Shown here one piece after another: positions 49,517-58,663 of a stretch of DNA of 64,000 nt. The notes below the pieces were generated by a model that saw only the letters and a list, made by a program, of their open reading frames with translations, was not told the origin of the DNA and did no database searches. Numbering within the stretch: the stretch's first letter is position 1; each line of letters opens with the position of its first letter. Source of the DNA: Kingella oralis (GTDB lineage: Bacteria; Pseudomonadota; Gammaproteobacteria; Burkholderiales; Neisseriaceae); assembly GCF_014054985.1 (NCBI RefSeq), contig NZ_CP059569.1, positions 1,116,001 through 1,180,000 on the forward strand. Reading direction: 5' to 3'. The translations under genes and the position numbers were made by a program.

Positions 49517-50083
49517 ATGCCCAACCCGCAAACCCGCTACGCCGCCGATTTCGCAGCCCGACTGCGCCAAGCCATCGCCGCTATTCCCGCCGCCCAACGC
49601 GGCGATATCTACGCCCTATCGCTGTGGTTCTACTGCGAGGAGGATGACGAACGCTACCCTTGCATCCTGTTCAGCTACAACACCGAAACGCACTATCGCC
49701 GGCAAATCGCCCGCGCATCCGGCGCAAGCGAAGCGCGGTGGAATTTCGCCTTTTGGCTGCAAGACGAAGCCCCTGCCAGCGTTACCCTTGGCGGCGAAAA
49801 CGATGCCGCGCTGGCGCAATGGTTCGCCGCCTCGCCCTATCATTTTAGCGATGTCGACCACGAAGCAGCGTTGGGCGCCGCCTTTTGCGCGGAATTTATA
49901 GAAACGGTGATAAACACCATGCGGCAACTGTTTGCCGATGGCACGATTGCGGGCGCGTTTGGGCGCGACATCCCCGCGATTATTCACAAGCTGGAATACT
50001 ACGCCGTGCCCAACAGCTGGACAAAACACGCCAATCCGAAAGGCTTGGCGAATGAATTTTTGGCATGGGCAAATTCTGTTTAG
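49517..50083 (+). CDS. DUF4303-like protein
   Basis: 188 residues. The start (DFAARLRQAIAAIPAAQRGDIYALSLWFY) and middle (CILFSYNTETHY, EARWNFAFWLQDE) resemble DUF4303 proteins, which often accompany polymorphic toxin systems as immunity-like proteins; no toxin is seen here. Cytosolic. Stop joined to an uptake sequence. Confidence 0.65.
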   Translation: MPNPQTRYAADFAARLRQAIAAIPAAQRGDIYALSLWFYCEEDDERYPCILFSYNTETHYRRQIARASGASEARWNFAFWLQDEAPASVTLGGENDAALAQWFAASPYHFSDVDHEAALGAAFCAEFIETVINTMRQLFADGTIAGAFGRDIPAIIHKLEYYAVPNSWTKHANPKGLANEFLAWANSV

Positions 50084-50119
50084 GCAGCCTGAAAACAAGA
50101 TTGGGCTTTTCAGGCTGCC
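50082..50119. terminator. Uptake-sequence hairpin
   Basis: Forward copy 50082-50095 and reverse 50107-50119. Confidence 0.6.
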
Positions 50120-50202
50120 CATTGATGCCGATGTCCCTAGACAAAATCCCCCAACCCGCTACAATCGCGCCTCTTGTTCAACCACACATTTAAGGAAAAA
50201 TC

Positions 50203-50613
50203 ATGAGTTTGCTAGACAACGTTATCAACGCCGCCACTTCTGCCATCAGCGGCAACGGCGAGCAAAATCAAGCCGTGCAACTGGTTAGCCAGCTTGTGCA
50301 ACAAAACGGCGGCAACGTGGGCGAGCTGCTGGGCAAATTGCAACAAGGCGGCTTGGGCGACGCGCTGCAAAGCTGGATTGGCACAGGCAGCAACGCCAGC
50401 GTGGACGCATCGCAAATCCAAAACGCGCTGGGCAGCAATCTAACCGAAGCCGCCGCCAAAGTGGGCTTGGATGCCAGCAGCGCAAGCAACCTGTTGGCGC
50501 AATATCTGCCCAACATCATCAACGCCATCACGCCCAACGGCAACGCCGCCGATGCCAACGGCTTTGGTTTGGACGACATCGCTCGCATCGTGATGCAAAA
50601 CTTTTTGAAATAA
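50203..50613 (+). CDS. YidB-like DUF937 protein
   Basis: 136 residues, Gln/Asn/Gly-rich. LLDNVINAATSAISG, GNVGELLGKLQQGGLGDALQSWIGTG and LLAQYLPNIINAITPNG fit DUF937/YidB. Function unknown. A TACAAT -10 lies near 50160. Confidence 0.85.
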   Translation: MSLLDNVINAATSAISGNGEQNQAVQLVSQLVQQNGGNVGELLGKLQQGGLGDALQSWIGTGSNASVDASQIQNALGSNLTEAAAKVGLDASSASNLLAQYLPNIINAITPNGNAADANGFGLDDIARIVMQNFLK

Positions 50614-50624
50614 GCGCGAAATAG

Positions 50625-50792
50625 ATTTCAGGCTGCCTCATTTGTAATGAATAGGCAGCCTGAAATCTTTGCAAAACCTGCAAGCGATAGAATGTCGGTG
50701 GCTCGCCGACATTTTTCCAATCAGTCAAGCCCTGTTGAACAAAACATTTGGCGATGAGCCGTTGCCGCTCCATTTTAGTTTTCAGGCTGCCT
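50625..50792 (+). repeat. Dispersed repeat copy R1
   Basis: Begins and ends with uptake sequences. Inner part has two hairpins: GTCGGTGGCTCGCCGAC and GGCGATGAGCCGTTGCC. Copies R2 (next to it), R3 (53982) and R4 (60835, reversed) share order and hairpins. No coding potential evident. Confidence 0.8.
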
Positions 50793-50910
50793 TATCCCCA
50801 GAGAATAGGCAGCCTGAAAAGCATTTTTCCGTTTCAGGCTGCCGATAAGCATTCAAGCCCACGCGCCTCATTTCAAACCAAAGACCCCAAGCCAATCCGT
50901 AAGCAAAATA

Positions 50911-51080
50911 ATTTTCAGGCTGACTCATTTGCAATGAATAGGCAGCCTGAAATCTTTGCAAAGCCTGCAAGCGATAGAACGTCGGCAGCTCGCCGACATC
51001 TTTCCCATCAGTCAAGTCCTGTTGAACCAAGCATTTAGCGACGAGCCGTCGCCACTTCATTTTGGTTTTCAGGCTGCCTC
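50911..51080 (+). repeat. Dispersed repeat copy R2
   Basis: Same orientation and about 85% identical by eye to R1, including flanking uptake sequences. Hairpins GTCGGCAGCTCGCCGAC and GCGACGAGCCGTCGC keep pairing despite base changes. The gap between R1 and R2 holds only uptake copies. Confidence 0.8.
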
Positions 51081-51135
51081 ATCCCCAACCAAATAAGGCA
51101 GCCTGAAAACCATCCAGCCAGCATAAAACGCCCCA

Positions 51136-52164
51136 CTACCCCGCTTGGCTCTGCGCCACAAACTCCGCCTGTTTCTCTGCCGCTTTGCCGCTGTCCAACG
51201 CCTCGCGCGCGCGCGCCAAGCCCTCTGCCAAACTGCCCGCCACATTGCCGGCATACAAACACGCCGCCGCGTTCAGCAGCACAATATCCCGCGCCGCCCC
51301 CCGCGCTTCGCCGCGCAACACCGCGTTCATCATCGCCAGCGAATCCGCCGCGTTTTCCACTTTCAGGCTGCTCAAATCGGCGTAAACAGGCAAACCGAAT
51401 TCCTCGGGATGGATGTCGTATTCGCGCACCGCGCCGTCTTTCAGCTCGGCGATGCGGGTGCAGCCTGAAACGGTGATTTCATCCAAGCCGTCGCTGCCGT
51501 GCACCACCAAAACGTGCCGCGAACCCAGCTGCTGCAACACGCGCGACAAAATGCCGCACAAATCAATGTGAAACACACCCAAAAGCTGGTTCGCCGCGCT
51601 TGCGGGGTTGGTGAGCGGGCCTAAGATATTGAAAATGGTGCGAAAGCCCAACGCCTTGCGCACGGGCGCAACATAGCGCATCGCCGCATGGTGGTTGGGC
51701 GCAAACATAAAACCAATGCCGCATTGGGCGATAGATTGCGCCACTTGCTCGGGCGATTGCTGCAAATTCGCGCCCATCGCTTCCAGCACATCCGCCGCGC
51801 CGCTGGACGACGACACCGAACGCCCGCCGTGTTTCGCCACTTTCGCGCCCGCCGCCGCCGCCACAAACATGGCGGTGGTGGAAATGTTAAACGTTTTCGC
51901 GCCATCGCCGCCTGTGCCCACAATGTCCACCAATTCGCCGGCGTGCGGCGTGGCAACCTTGCTGGAAAACTCGCGCATCACGCTGGCGGCGGCAGCGATT
52001 TCGGATACCGTTTCCACCTTAATCCGCAGCCCCGTCAAAATAGCGGCGATTTGCTCGGGCAACACCTCGCCGCGCATAATTTGGCGCATCAAATCGGTCA
52101 TCTCGTCGTAAAACAGCTCGTTGTTGTCAATCAAACGGGCAAGGGCTTGCTGGGGAGTAATCAT
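51136..52164 (-). CDS. trpD: Anthranilate phosphoribosyltransferase
   Basis: Second step of tryptophan synthesis. 342 residues. GTGGDGAKTFNISTTAM (PRPP-binding, about 80-96), KHGGRSVSSSSGAADVLEA, and the FNILGPLTNPA motif. Isolated from other trp genes, leftward. Confidence 0.96.
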   Translation of the reverse strand: MITPQQALARLIDNNELFYDEMTDLMRQIMRGEVLPEQIAAILTGLRIKVETVSEIAAAASVMREFSSKVATPHAGELVDIVGTGGDGAKTFNISTTAMFVAAAAGAKVAKHGGRSVSSSSGAADVLEAMGANLQQSPEQVAQSIAQCGIGFMFAPNHHAAMRYVAPVRKALGFRTIFNILGPLTNPASAANQLLGVFHIDLCGILSRVLQQLGSRHVLVVHGSDGLDEITVSGCTRIAELKDGAVREYDIHPEEFGLPVYADLSSLKVENAADSLAMMNAVLRGEARGAARDIVLLNAAACLYAGNVAGSLAEGLARAREALDSGKAAEKQAEFVAQSQAG

Positions 52165-52371
52165 ACTTTTTCCTTTGTAAACAGATAGATTGGCGCGGCA
52201 GGCAGCGAAGCCCGCGCATTAAGGCAGCCTGAAAAGCGAAGCGGGGCGGCGAAGCGCGCACGGATTTGCGCCGCACGCCTTTTCAGGCTGCCGACAGCCA
52301 CGCGATTTTAACAAAATTTAACCACCCTGCGTGTGCTATACTGCGCGCCATTTTTAAGCCCGCAAAACACC

Positions 52372-53487
52372 ATGAACCATCCCATTCCAGACACCGATTT
52401 AGACGAAGACAACGACTTTTCCCCCGCCTGCCAACCCGCCGAAACCTTGCGCCTAAGCGTTCCCATCGATTTGGCGGGGCTGCGCCTTGATGCCGCGCTC
52501 GCCAAAATGCTGCCCGATTATTCGCGCAGCCGCATCGCCGGTTGGATAAAAGACGGCGAAGTGCTGTGCAACGGGCAGCCCGCCTCGCCCAAAACCAAGC
52601 TCATCGGCGGCGAGCAGTTGGCGGTGAATATTCAGCCCAGCCAAGAAACGCAAGCCTACACGCCCGAAGCCATGCCGCTGGATATTGTGTACGAAGACGA
52701 CAGCGTGCTGGTGCTCAACAAACCTGCAGGCTTGGTGGTGCACCCCGCCGCAGGCAACTGGACGGGCACGCTGCTCAACGGCTTGCTCGCCCATGCGTCC
52801 GAGTTGTCGCAAGTGCCGCGCGCAGGCATCGTGCACCGCTTGGATAAAGACACCAGCGGCTTGATGGTGGTTGCCAAAACGCTGCCCGCGCAAAACCATC
52901 TGGTGCAACAGTTGCAAAGCCGCAGCGTGAAACGCATTTACCGCGCCATCGCCGATGGCATTGTGCCGTTTGATGGCAAGATTGAAACCCAAATCGGGCG
53001 CGATCCGCATAATCGTCTGAAAATGGCGGTGGTGAAATTTGGCGGCAAAGAAGCGATTACTCACGTTAAAGTTTTGGAGCGTTATCAAGCGCATAGCTAC
53101 ATTGAATGCAGCTTGGAAACGGGGCGCACCCACCAAATCCGCGTGCATCTGCGCGAAGCGCGCCATCCGCTAGCGGGCGACCCTGTGTACGGCAACCCGC
53201 GCCATCCTTGCTCGCCCGAAGTGAAAGCCGAAGTCAAAGCCCTTGCCCGCCAAGCCTTGCACGCTTATCGCCTGAGCTTTGTTCACCCCAAAACGAACGA
53301 AACACTGTCGTTTGAAGCGCCGATGCCCGATGATATGTATCACTTGCTTTCCGTGCTGCGCCTTGAAAGCGGCATGGATTCCGCGCTCAGCCACGAGCAA
53401 GAATGGGCGGAGAAATTCGCCAGCGAAGACGATGATGATTGGAACGAAGATGATTACGATGTGGACGTGGTTTATGTGAAGGATTAG
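52372..53487 (+). CDS. rluD: RluA/RluD-family 23S rRNA pseudouridine synthase
   Basis: 371 residues from ATG 52372. N-terminal S4 RNA-binding domain (DAALAKMLPDYSRSRIAGWIKDGEVLCNG), catalytic Asp in HRLDKDTSGLMVVAK near 157. The C-terminus carries a very acidic tail (about 40 residues, DDDDWNEDDYDVDV) not usual in E. coli RluD. RluD modifies helix 69 uridines; an RluA/RluC activity is not excluded. Confidence 0.9.
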   Translation: MNHPIPDTDLDEDNDFSPACQPAETLRLSVPIDLAGLRLDAALAKMLPDYSRSRIAGWIKDGEVLCNGQPASPKTKLIGGEQLAVNIQPSQETQAYTPEAMPLDIVYEDDSVLVLNKPAGLVVHPAAGNWTGTLLNGLLAHASELSQVPRAGIVHRLDKDTSGLMVVAKTLPAQNHLVQQLQSRSVKRIYRAIADGIVPFDGKIETQIGRDPHNRLKMAVVKFGGKEAITHVKVLERYQAHSYIECSLETGRTHQIRVHLREARHPLAGDPVYGNPRHPCSPEVKAEVKALARQALHAYRLSFVHPKTNETLSFEAPMPDDMYHLLSVLRLESGMDSALSHEQEWAEKFASEDDDDWNEDDYDVDVVYVKD

Positions 53488-53526
53488 GCAGCGCAATGCT
53501 TGCGCTATTTTGCAAAGGGAACGCCA

Positions 53527-53790
53527 ATGTTATCGCTGTTATTTTTATGTTTTGTTTTGGCTTGGACGTGCAGAAAAGTTTGTGATCATTTTGCCGCCAA
53601 GGCGGAAAAAGAATTTATGGGTTGGGGGGAAGTATCCATGGTGGAGATACTTGATGAGATAAAAGCCTTAACTCAAAAAGGCGATAAAAATGCCAAAATA
53701 GCGTTTATTGCCGATATGATGAATTTGATTTTTATATTTGCAGGGATGGGATGCGTGTTTTTTATGGTTGGCAGAAGTTTGGATGGCTAA
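53527..53790 (+). CDS. Small membrane protein of unknown function
   Basis: 87 residues. N-terminal hydrophobic segment (LSLLFLCFVLAWT) and C-terminal one (LIFIFAGMGCVFFMVG), charged middle. Not recognised. Codons are AT-richer than neighbours. Confidence 0.6.
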   Translation: MLSLLFLCFVLAWTCRKVCDHFAAKAEKEFMGWGEVSMVEILDEIKALTQKGDKNAKIAFIADMMNLIFIFAGMGCVFFMVGRSLDG

Positions 53791-54163
53791 ATACCACGCC
53801 TACAATAAGGCAGCCTGAAACAGCACAATCCAACACCGCGCAGCCAACCCCCAACTCCCAAACAGCATTTCAGGCTGCCTCTATCAGCCAACCCACCCCA
53901 TAGGCAGCCTGAAAACAAACAAAGTGCGCTTCGGCACAACCCTTTCCGCTTCACAACGCCACTTCGCCATGTAAACCGAAACCTTTGCCAAACCCGCAAC
54001 CAATGGAGCATCAGCGGCTCGCCGACATCTTGCCAACCCATGCAACCCTGTTGAATACAACCTTTAGCAACAAATCATCCGCCCCATTTTAGTTTTCAGG
54101 CTGCCTCAAAGCCTTTGCAAAGATTTCAGGCTGCCTCAATCCATCCCAAAACAACCAACCACC
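53791..54163. other. Gene-free spacer with repeat copy and uptake sequences
   Basis: Holds several uptake copies (near 53808, 53870, 53902, 54093, 54124) and dispersed repeat copy R3 (53982-54105). No coding region supported. Confidence 0.7.
53982..54105 (+). repeat. Dispersed repeat copy R3 (diverged)
   Basis: Shares TTTGCCAAACCCGCAA, CGGCTCGCCGACAT, CCTGTTGAA and the CATTTTAGTTTTCAGGCTGCC end with R1/R2; the second hairpin has decayed. Confidence 0.7.
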
Positions 54164-54832
54164 ATGCCCATCCTAGCCATAGACACCAGCACCCAATATC
54201 TCTCTCTCGCCCTGCACGCCCACGGCGAAACCCAGCTCTACCACGCCGAAGCAGGCAACCACCAATCCCAACACATCCTGCCGCAAATCCAAGCCCTGCT
54301 TGCCCAAGCCCAAATTCAGGCTGCCGACCTATCCGCCATCGTCTATGCCCAAGGCGCAGGCGCGTTCACAGGGCTTCGCATCGGCATCGGCATCGCCCAA
54401 GGTATCGCCACCGCCTACCGCACCCCGCTCATCGGCATCCCCTGCCAAGATGCCGTCGCCTACCAAATCCCCAACCATCCCTGCGTACTCGCCGCCACCG
54501 ATGCCCGCATGGGCGAAGTGTTCTACGCCTTTTTCAACACCCAAACCCACCAACGATTAAGCGACTACCAAGTCGCCAAGCCCAGCGATATAAGGCAGCC
54601 TGAAAACATCCCCGCCAGCCAAATCATCGGCATCGGCAACGCCTACGCCCTGCCCAATCCGCCCGCCTTTGCAGGCACCGCCCAAATGCCCACCGCCGCC
54701 GACTATCTCGCCCTAGCGCAAACACAACGCTACCCCGCCACCGCCCCCGAGCACGCCGAGCTGTTATACGTTCGCAACAAAATCGCCCTAACCGCCGCCG
54801 AGCAACTCGCCCGCAAGCAAAGTCCACAATAG
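54164..54832 (+). CDS. tsaB: tRNA t6A synthesis protein TsaB
   Basis: Partner of TsaD in the threonylcarbamoyl-adenosine complex. 222 residues. LAIDTSTQYLSLAL at the start and QGAGAFTGLRIGIGIAQGIA in the middle are TsaB hallmarks. First gene of a four-gene rightward row (tsaB, yraN, gmhA/diaA, BON lipoprotein). Confidence 0.94.
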   Translation: MPILAIDTSTQYLSLALHAHGETQLYHAEAGNHQSQHILPQIQALLAQAQIQAADLSAIVYAQGAGAFTGLRIGIGIAQGIATAYRTPLIGIPCQDAVAYQIPNHPCVLAATDARMGEVFYAFFNTQTHQRLSDYQVAKPSDIRQPENIPASQIIGIGNAYALPNPPAFAGTAQMPTAADYLALAQTQRYPATAPEHAELLYVRNKIALTAAEQLARKQSPQ

Positions 54833-54843
54833 GCAGCCTGAAA

Positions 54844-55188
54844 ATGAAACTCAACCATCCCCAAGGTAAAGCCGCCGAAGACCAAGCCCTAGCCTATTTG
54901 CAACAACAAGGCTGCCAACTCATCGCCCGCAACTGGCATTGCCCACACGGCGAAATAGACCTGATTATGCTTTCAGGCTGCCTACTCTTGTTTATTGAAG
55001 TAAAATACCGCAAAAACAACCGCTACGGCGGCGCCGCATACAGCATCACCCCCAGCAAACTGCGCAAACTGCAAACCACCGCCGAGCTTTATCTACAACA
55101 ACACCCCCACCACGGCGCGTGCCGCCTAGATGCCCTGCTCATCGAAGGCAACCAACCGCCCCAATGGATACAAAACATCACCGCCTAA
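54844..55188 (+). CDS. yraN: YraN/UPF0102 endonuclease-like protein
   Basis: 114 residues. GKAAEDQALAYLQQQGCQLIARNWHCPHGEIDLIM and LFIEVKYRKNNRYGGA carry the nuclease-like E...D...ExK pattern. ATG follows an uptake sequence. Between tsaB and the SIS protein as in yraN-diaA clusters. Confidence 0.92.
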   Translation: MKLNHPQGKAAEDQALAYLQQQGCQLIARNWHCPHGEIDLIMLSGCLLLFIEVKYRKNNRYGGAAYSITPSKLRKLQTTAELYLQQHPHHGACRLDALLIEGNQPPQWIQNITA

Positions 55189-55205
55189 CCCAACAGGAGA
55201 ACCCC

Positions 55206-55802
55206 ATGACCGCCCTAACCCAACGCGTTGCCGACCATTTCGCCCAAAGCATCCAAGCCAAACAACAAGCCGCCCAAGTGCTCGCCGAGCCCACCGCCCA
55301 AGCCGCCGAACTGCTTTTTAACACCCTAGCCAACGACGGCAAATTTCTTATCTGCGGCAACGGCGGTTCCGCAGCCGATGCCCAACACTTCGCCGCCGAA
55401 ATGACAGGGCGCTTTGAAAAAGAACGCATGGAACTTGCCGCCATCGCCCTCACCACCGACACCTCCGCGCTCACCGCCATCGGCAACGACTACGGCTTTG
55501 ACCACATATTCAGCAAACAAGTGCGCGCACTCGGGCGCACAGGCGACGTACTCGTCGGCATCTCCACATCAGGCAACTCAGGCAATGTCATCGAAGCCAT
55601 CAAAGCCGCCCACGAAAACGGCATGAAAGTCATCGCCCTAACAGGACGCGACGGCGGCAAAATCGCCCACCTGCTCAAAGAAGGCGACGTATTGCTCAAC
55701 GTCCCCTACCCCCGCACCGCCCGCATCCAGGAAGTGCACATCCTGCTTATCCACGCCATGTGCGACTGCATCGACACCATGCTCACCGAAGGTATCGCCT
55801 GA
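55206..55802 (+). CDS. gmhA: SIS-domain protein (phosphoheptose isomerase GmhA / DiaA)
   Basis: 198 residues. CGNGGSAADAQHFAAEMTGRFE and GISTSGNSGNVIEA are sugar-isomerase features. Context (yraN, BON lipoprotein) is that of E. coli diaA, a DnaA regulator; the Ser/Thr-rich phosphate site and HILLIHAMCDCID end keep features of GmhA, which makes heptose for LPS. In Neisseria the gene here is called gmhA. Dual assignment left open. Confidence 0.85.
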   Translation: MTALTQRVADHFAQSIQAKQQAAQVLAEPTAQAAELLFNTLANDGKFLICGNGGSAADAQHFAAEMTGRFEKERMELAAIALTTDTSALTAIGNDYGFDHIFSKQVRALGRTGDVLVGISTSGNSGNVIEAIKAAHENGMKVIALTGRDGGKIAHLLKEGDVLLNVPYPRTARIQEVHILLIHAMCDCIDTMLTEGIA

Positions 55803-55893
55803 CACCCCGCCCGATGCCCAAAGGCAGCCTGAACCCCCTCCGCCCCCATTTCAGGCTGCCATCCCATCATTACGCAGCATCAACCATTTACGC

Positions 55894-55899
55894 TATAAT
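55894..55899 (+). promoter_or_regulatory. TATAAT -10 box before the BON lipoprotein gene
   Basis: CGCTATAATCCGCCCC, about 90 bases before ATG 55988. Confidence 0.5.
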
Positions 55900-55987
55900 C
55901 CGCCCCCGCCACCCCGTTCAAGCAAGCCAAAGGCAACCTGAAAACCGAAAGCCCCAGCGAAATCCACACCACCACAGGAGACACCCC

Positions 55988-56611
55988 ATGAACCCAATCA
56001 AACAGCTCATCATCGCCGGTCTCATCGCCAGCACACTCAGCGGTTGCGCCACAGCCATCATCGGCGGCGCAGCAGCAGGCGCAAACTCCGTTGCCAACCG
56101 CCGCACCATCGGCACACAATTTGACGACGAAACCACCGAAATCCACATCCGCACCAACGCCTACGCCCTCATCAAACAAAACAACGCCAACAGCACCGCC
56201 ACCCTATCCGTTATCAGCTACAACCGCAAAGTGCTGCTGCTTGGGCAAGTCCCCACCGAAACCGACAAACAACTCGCCGAACAAGCCGTCCGCAACGAAC
56301 CCCAAGTGCAAAACGTTTACAACTACATCAACGTATCCAGCGAACCCCGCACCATCGCCAACATCAACTACGACACATGGCTCACCTCCAAACTGCGCAG
56401 CAAACTGCTCACCCTCGCCACCGCAGGCGTGTACCCGGGGCACGTCAAAGTCGTCTCCTTCAACAGCGTCGTCTATGTATTCGGTTTGCTCACCCCCGAG
56501 CAACAAACCCTCGTTAGCAACACCGTCAGCAGCGTATCAGGCGTGCAACAAGTCGTAACGCTCTACGAAACCTACACCCCCGCCAGCGTGCAACCCGCGC
56601 CCGCGCAATAA
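55988..56611 (+). CDS. dolP: BON-domain outer membrane lipoprotein (DolP/YraP-like)
   Basis: 207 residues. Lipobox ASTLSGC near residue 20, then two BON domains: IHIRTNAYALIKQNN...VLLLGQVPTETDKQLAEQAVRN and NINYDTWLTSKLRSKLL...VYVFGLLTPEQQTLV. Maintains outer-membrane integrity. In Neisseria the homologue is a surface-related lipoprotein (GNA2091 family). Follows yraN-SIS as in E. coli. Confidence 0.93.
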   Translation: MNPIKQLIIAGLIASTLSGCATAIIGGAAAGANSVANRRTIGTQFDDETTEIHIRTNAYALIKQNNANSTATLSVISYNRKVLLLGQVPTETDKQLAEQAVRNEPQVQNVYNYINVSSEPRTIANINYDTWLTSKLRSKLLTLATAGVYPGHVKVVSFNSVVYVFGLLTPEQQTLVSNTVSSVSGVQQVVTLYETYTPASVQPAPAQ

Positions 56612-56659
56612 TCAACCCCAAAAGGCAGCTTTTCAGGCTGCCTAAAACACGGAAACACC

Positions 56660-57268
56660 ATGTTCACAAACCGCAAAAACAAAGGAAAAATCACCTTCGG
56701 CAACATCATGCTCACCCTCTTGGTGCTCGGCTTGTTTGTTGTCATCGGGCTTATCGGCACGCTGTACGTTACCCTCACCAAAACCCCCGAGCAAACCGCC
56801 GCCAACTACAAACGCGAACAAGAAAACCAAGCCCAAATCGAATGCTGGTCGCCCACCAACAAATCAGGGCGCGACTGCGGCGCAAGCACCCCCGCCGCCC
56901 AAGCAAATGGTCTAACCCCACAACAAAAAAGCGCCGCCTCCGCCGTTGCTTACCAAATTGAAGCCCAAAACCAAGCCGCATCCGAAGCAGGTTTAGCACT
57001 CACCCGTGGCGAAGCCCCCAAAAAACCCAAAAAACTCACCCCAAAAAACGCCGAGCGTGAACTCATCCCGCAAAACAGCGACGACGGCACACCCCTCATC
57101 GCCCAAGAAGAACGGCAAACCCGCCCCGTTGCCAACGACCTAGCCCCCCGCCCTGCCAAAAAACCACGCAATGCCGACATCGACACCACAGGCGAACGCC
57201 CTCTTGCCCCCGCGCCGCGACCCGCCAAGCGCGACAATTCCGATGCCACCAACGCCTTGTTTGACTGA
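56660..57268 (+). CDS. Membrane-anchored low-complexity protein
   Basis: 202 residues. Basic N-terminus, one hydrophobic segment (MLTLLVLGLFVVIGLIGTLYVTL, about 18-40), a small Cys-containing region (IECWSPTNKSGRDCGAS), then Pro/Ala/Lys-rich disordered tail. Not recognised. Periplasm-facing role likely. Confidence 0.7.
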   Translation: MFTNRKNKGKITFGNIMLTLLVLGLFVVIGLIGTLYVTLTKTPEQTAANYKREQENQAQIECWSPTNKSGRDCGASTPAAQANGLTPQQKSAASAVAYQIEAQNQAASEAGLALTRGEAPKKPKKLTPKNAERELIPQNSDDGTPLIAQEERQTRPVANDLAPRPAKKPRNADIDTTGERPLAPAPRPAKRDNSDATNALFD

Positions 57269-57284
57269 ACAGACACATTTTTTC

Positions 57285-57313
57285 TTGACCTAATCATGCA
57301 ACATCCCTATAAT
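57285..57313 (+). promoter_or_regulatory. Promoter of tRNA-Lys
   Basis: TTGACC (57285-57290), exactly 17 bases, TATAAT (57308-57313). Start of RNA near 57320, five bases before the tRNA. Confidence 0.9.
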
Positions 57314-57324
57314 GCGCGTCTTTC

Positions 57325-57397
57325 GGGTCGTTAGCTCAGTCGGTAGAGCAGCGGACTTTTAATCCGTTGGTCGAGCGTTCGAATCGCTCACGACCCA
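57325..57397 (+). tRNA. tRNA-Lys (anticodon TTT)
   Basis: Acceptor stem GGGTCGT/ACGACCC, D arm with AGCTCAGTCGGTAGAGC, anticodon loop CTTTTAA giving TTT, T loop TTCGAATC, discriminator A. CCA is not encoded. Single tRNA with own promoter and terminator. Confidence 0.97.
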
Positions 57398-57398
57398 T

Positions 57399-57428
57399 AA
57401 GCCAAGTTTTTCGGAACTTGGCTTTTTT
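57399..57428 (+). terminator. Terminator of tRNA-Lys
   Basis: AAGCCAAGTT pairs with AACTTGGCTT, TTCGG-type loop, T-run. Confidence 0.95.
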
Positions 57429-57505
57429 ACTGACTGCCGACAATCCGTTTTCGGCTGCCTATTGTTTTCAGCCGCCTATTCTTATTCCCATCCCCCGACA
57501 CGCCT

Positions 57506-57991
57506 ATGCAAATCACCCTTATCGCCGCCCTCGCACAAAACCGCGTCATCGGCAACGCCAACCAAATCCCATGGCACATCCCCGAAGACTTCACCTTTTT
57601 CAAACGCTACACCACAGGCAAACCCATCATCATGGGGCGCAAAACGTGGGACAGCCTGCCGCGCAAGCCCCTGCCCAACCGCCGCAACATCGTGGTTACG
57701 CGTCAAAACCCTTGGCAGGCAGCGGGCGCGGAAGCAGCACACGATTTTCAGGCTGCCTTGCAAGCCTGCGCGGGCGAACAGGAAGCCGTTATCATCGGCG
57801 GGGCGCAAATTTACGCCGCCGCGCTGCCGTTTGCCACCGATTTGCGCTTAACCGAAATCGCGCTCAACCCCGCCGGCGACGCGCATTTCCCCGAATTTGC
57901 CCGCAACATCTGGCGCGAAATCTCACGCGAAGCCCATGTTTCGGCAAAGGGAGTCGCGTATGATTTGGTGCATTACCAACGGCAGGCATAA
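57506..57991 (+). CDS. folA: Dihydrofolate reductase
   Basis: 161 residues. ITLIAALAQNRVIGNANQIPWHIPEDFTFFKRYTTGKPIIMGRKTWDSLP shows the whole DHFR start: substrate site W-H-I-P-E-D and NADPH site GRKTWDSL. C-terminal YDLVHYQR. The internal uptake core is translated (DFQAALQA). Confidence 0.96.
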   Translation: MQITLIAALAQNRVIGNANQIPWHIPEDFTFFKRYTTGKPIIMGRKTWDSLPRKPLPNRRNIVVTRQNPWQAAGAEAAHDFQAALQACAGEQEAVIIGGAQIYAAALPFATDLRLTEIALNPAGDAHFPEFARNIWREISREAHVSAKGVAYDLVHYQRQA

Positions 57992-58122
57992 TGCAATCGC
58001 AAGCCCTCGCGCCAAACCATCACACCCACCCAAAGGCAGCCTGAAAACCGAAAACCGCAATAAAATGAAAACAGGCGATGCCAAGCAACCGTTTTTCAGG
58101 CTGCCCCACACTTAGGAATCCC

Positions 58123-58422
58123 ATGTTCAGCAAAATCTGCCACCCCGATTACCGCCGCATGATTGAACAGCACGCCGCGGCGTTTTCCCCCGCCGAAGCC
58201 GAGCTGCTGGGCGAAATCCTCAACCGCTTCGAATTTGACCCCATCCAAGAGCAAGCCCTTGTCCAAGCCGTGCTGCAACAAAGCCGCTTTGACCCCAACG
58301 CAGGGCATTGGGCGGATTTGGACGACGACGAAGACAACGTGGGCATTTGCCCGCATTGCATCAACCCGCCCGCCCCGCCTTTGCGCGATTATTTGATGTG
58401 GCGCGAAAAGCAGGCAGCCTAA
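58123..58422 (+). CDS. Small protein of unknown function
   Basis: 99 residues. HPDYRRMIEQHAAAFSPAEAELLGEILNRFEFDPIQEQALVQAVLQQ is helical; a CPHC pair (GICPHCINPP) and acidic DLDDDEDN follow. Not recognised; possibly metal-binding. C-terminus ends in an uptake core (KQAA). Confidence 0.65.
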   Translation: MFSKICHPDYRRMIEQHAAAFSPAEAELLGEILNRFEFDPIQEQALVQAVLQQSRFDPNAGHWADLDDDEDNVGICPHCINPPAPPLRDYLMWREKQAA

Positions 58423-58624
58423 ACACGGGCGCAACCATGGCGGCAGCCTGAAACGCCAACCTGCGCCCCCTACGGCTTGCGGGCAAGCCGTGCCCCGGCA
58501 ACATCATTGCGCGGGGCAATAGCGTTTTCAGGCTGCCTGAAAACAATTAAACGGAGCGGAGCAACGCCTGACCGCTTTTCAGGCTGCCCCCGCATAGGCA
58601 GCCTGAAACCGCGCCGCAAAATGC

Positions 58625-58630
58625 TATAAT
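58625..58630 (+). promoter_or_regulatory. TATAAT -10 box for rsmG-parA
   Basis: ATGCTATAATCCGCGCC, about 35 bases before the rsmG ATG. Confidence 0.6.
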
Positions 58631-58663
58631 CCGCGCCTGTTATTTCCCGATTCTCTCCGCGCC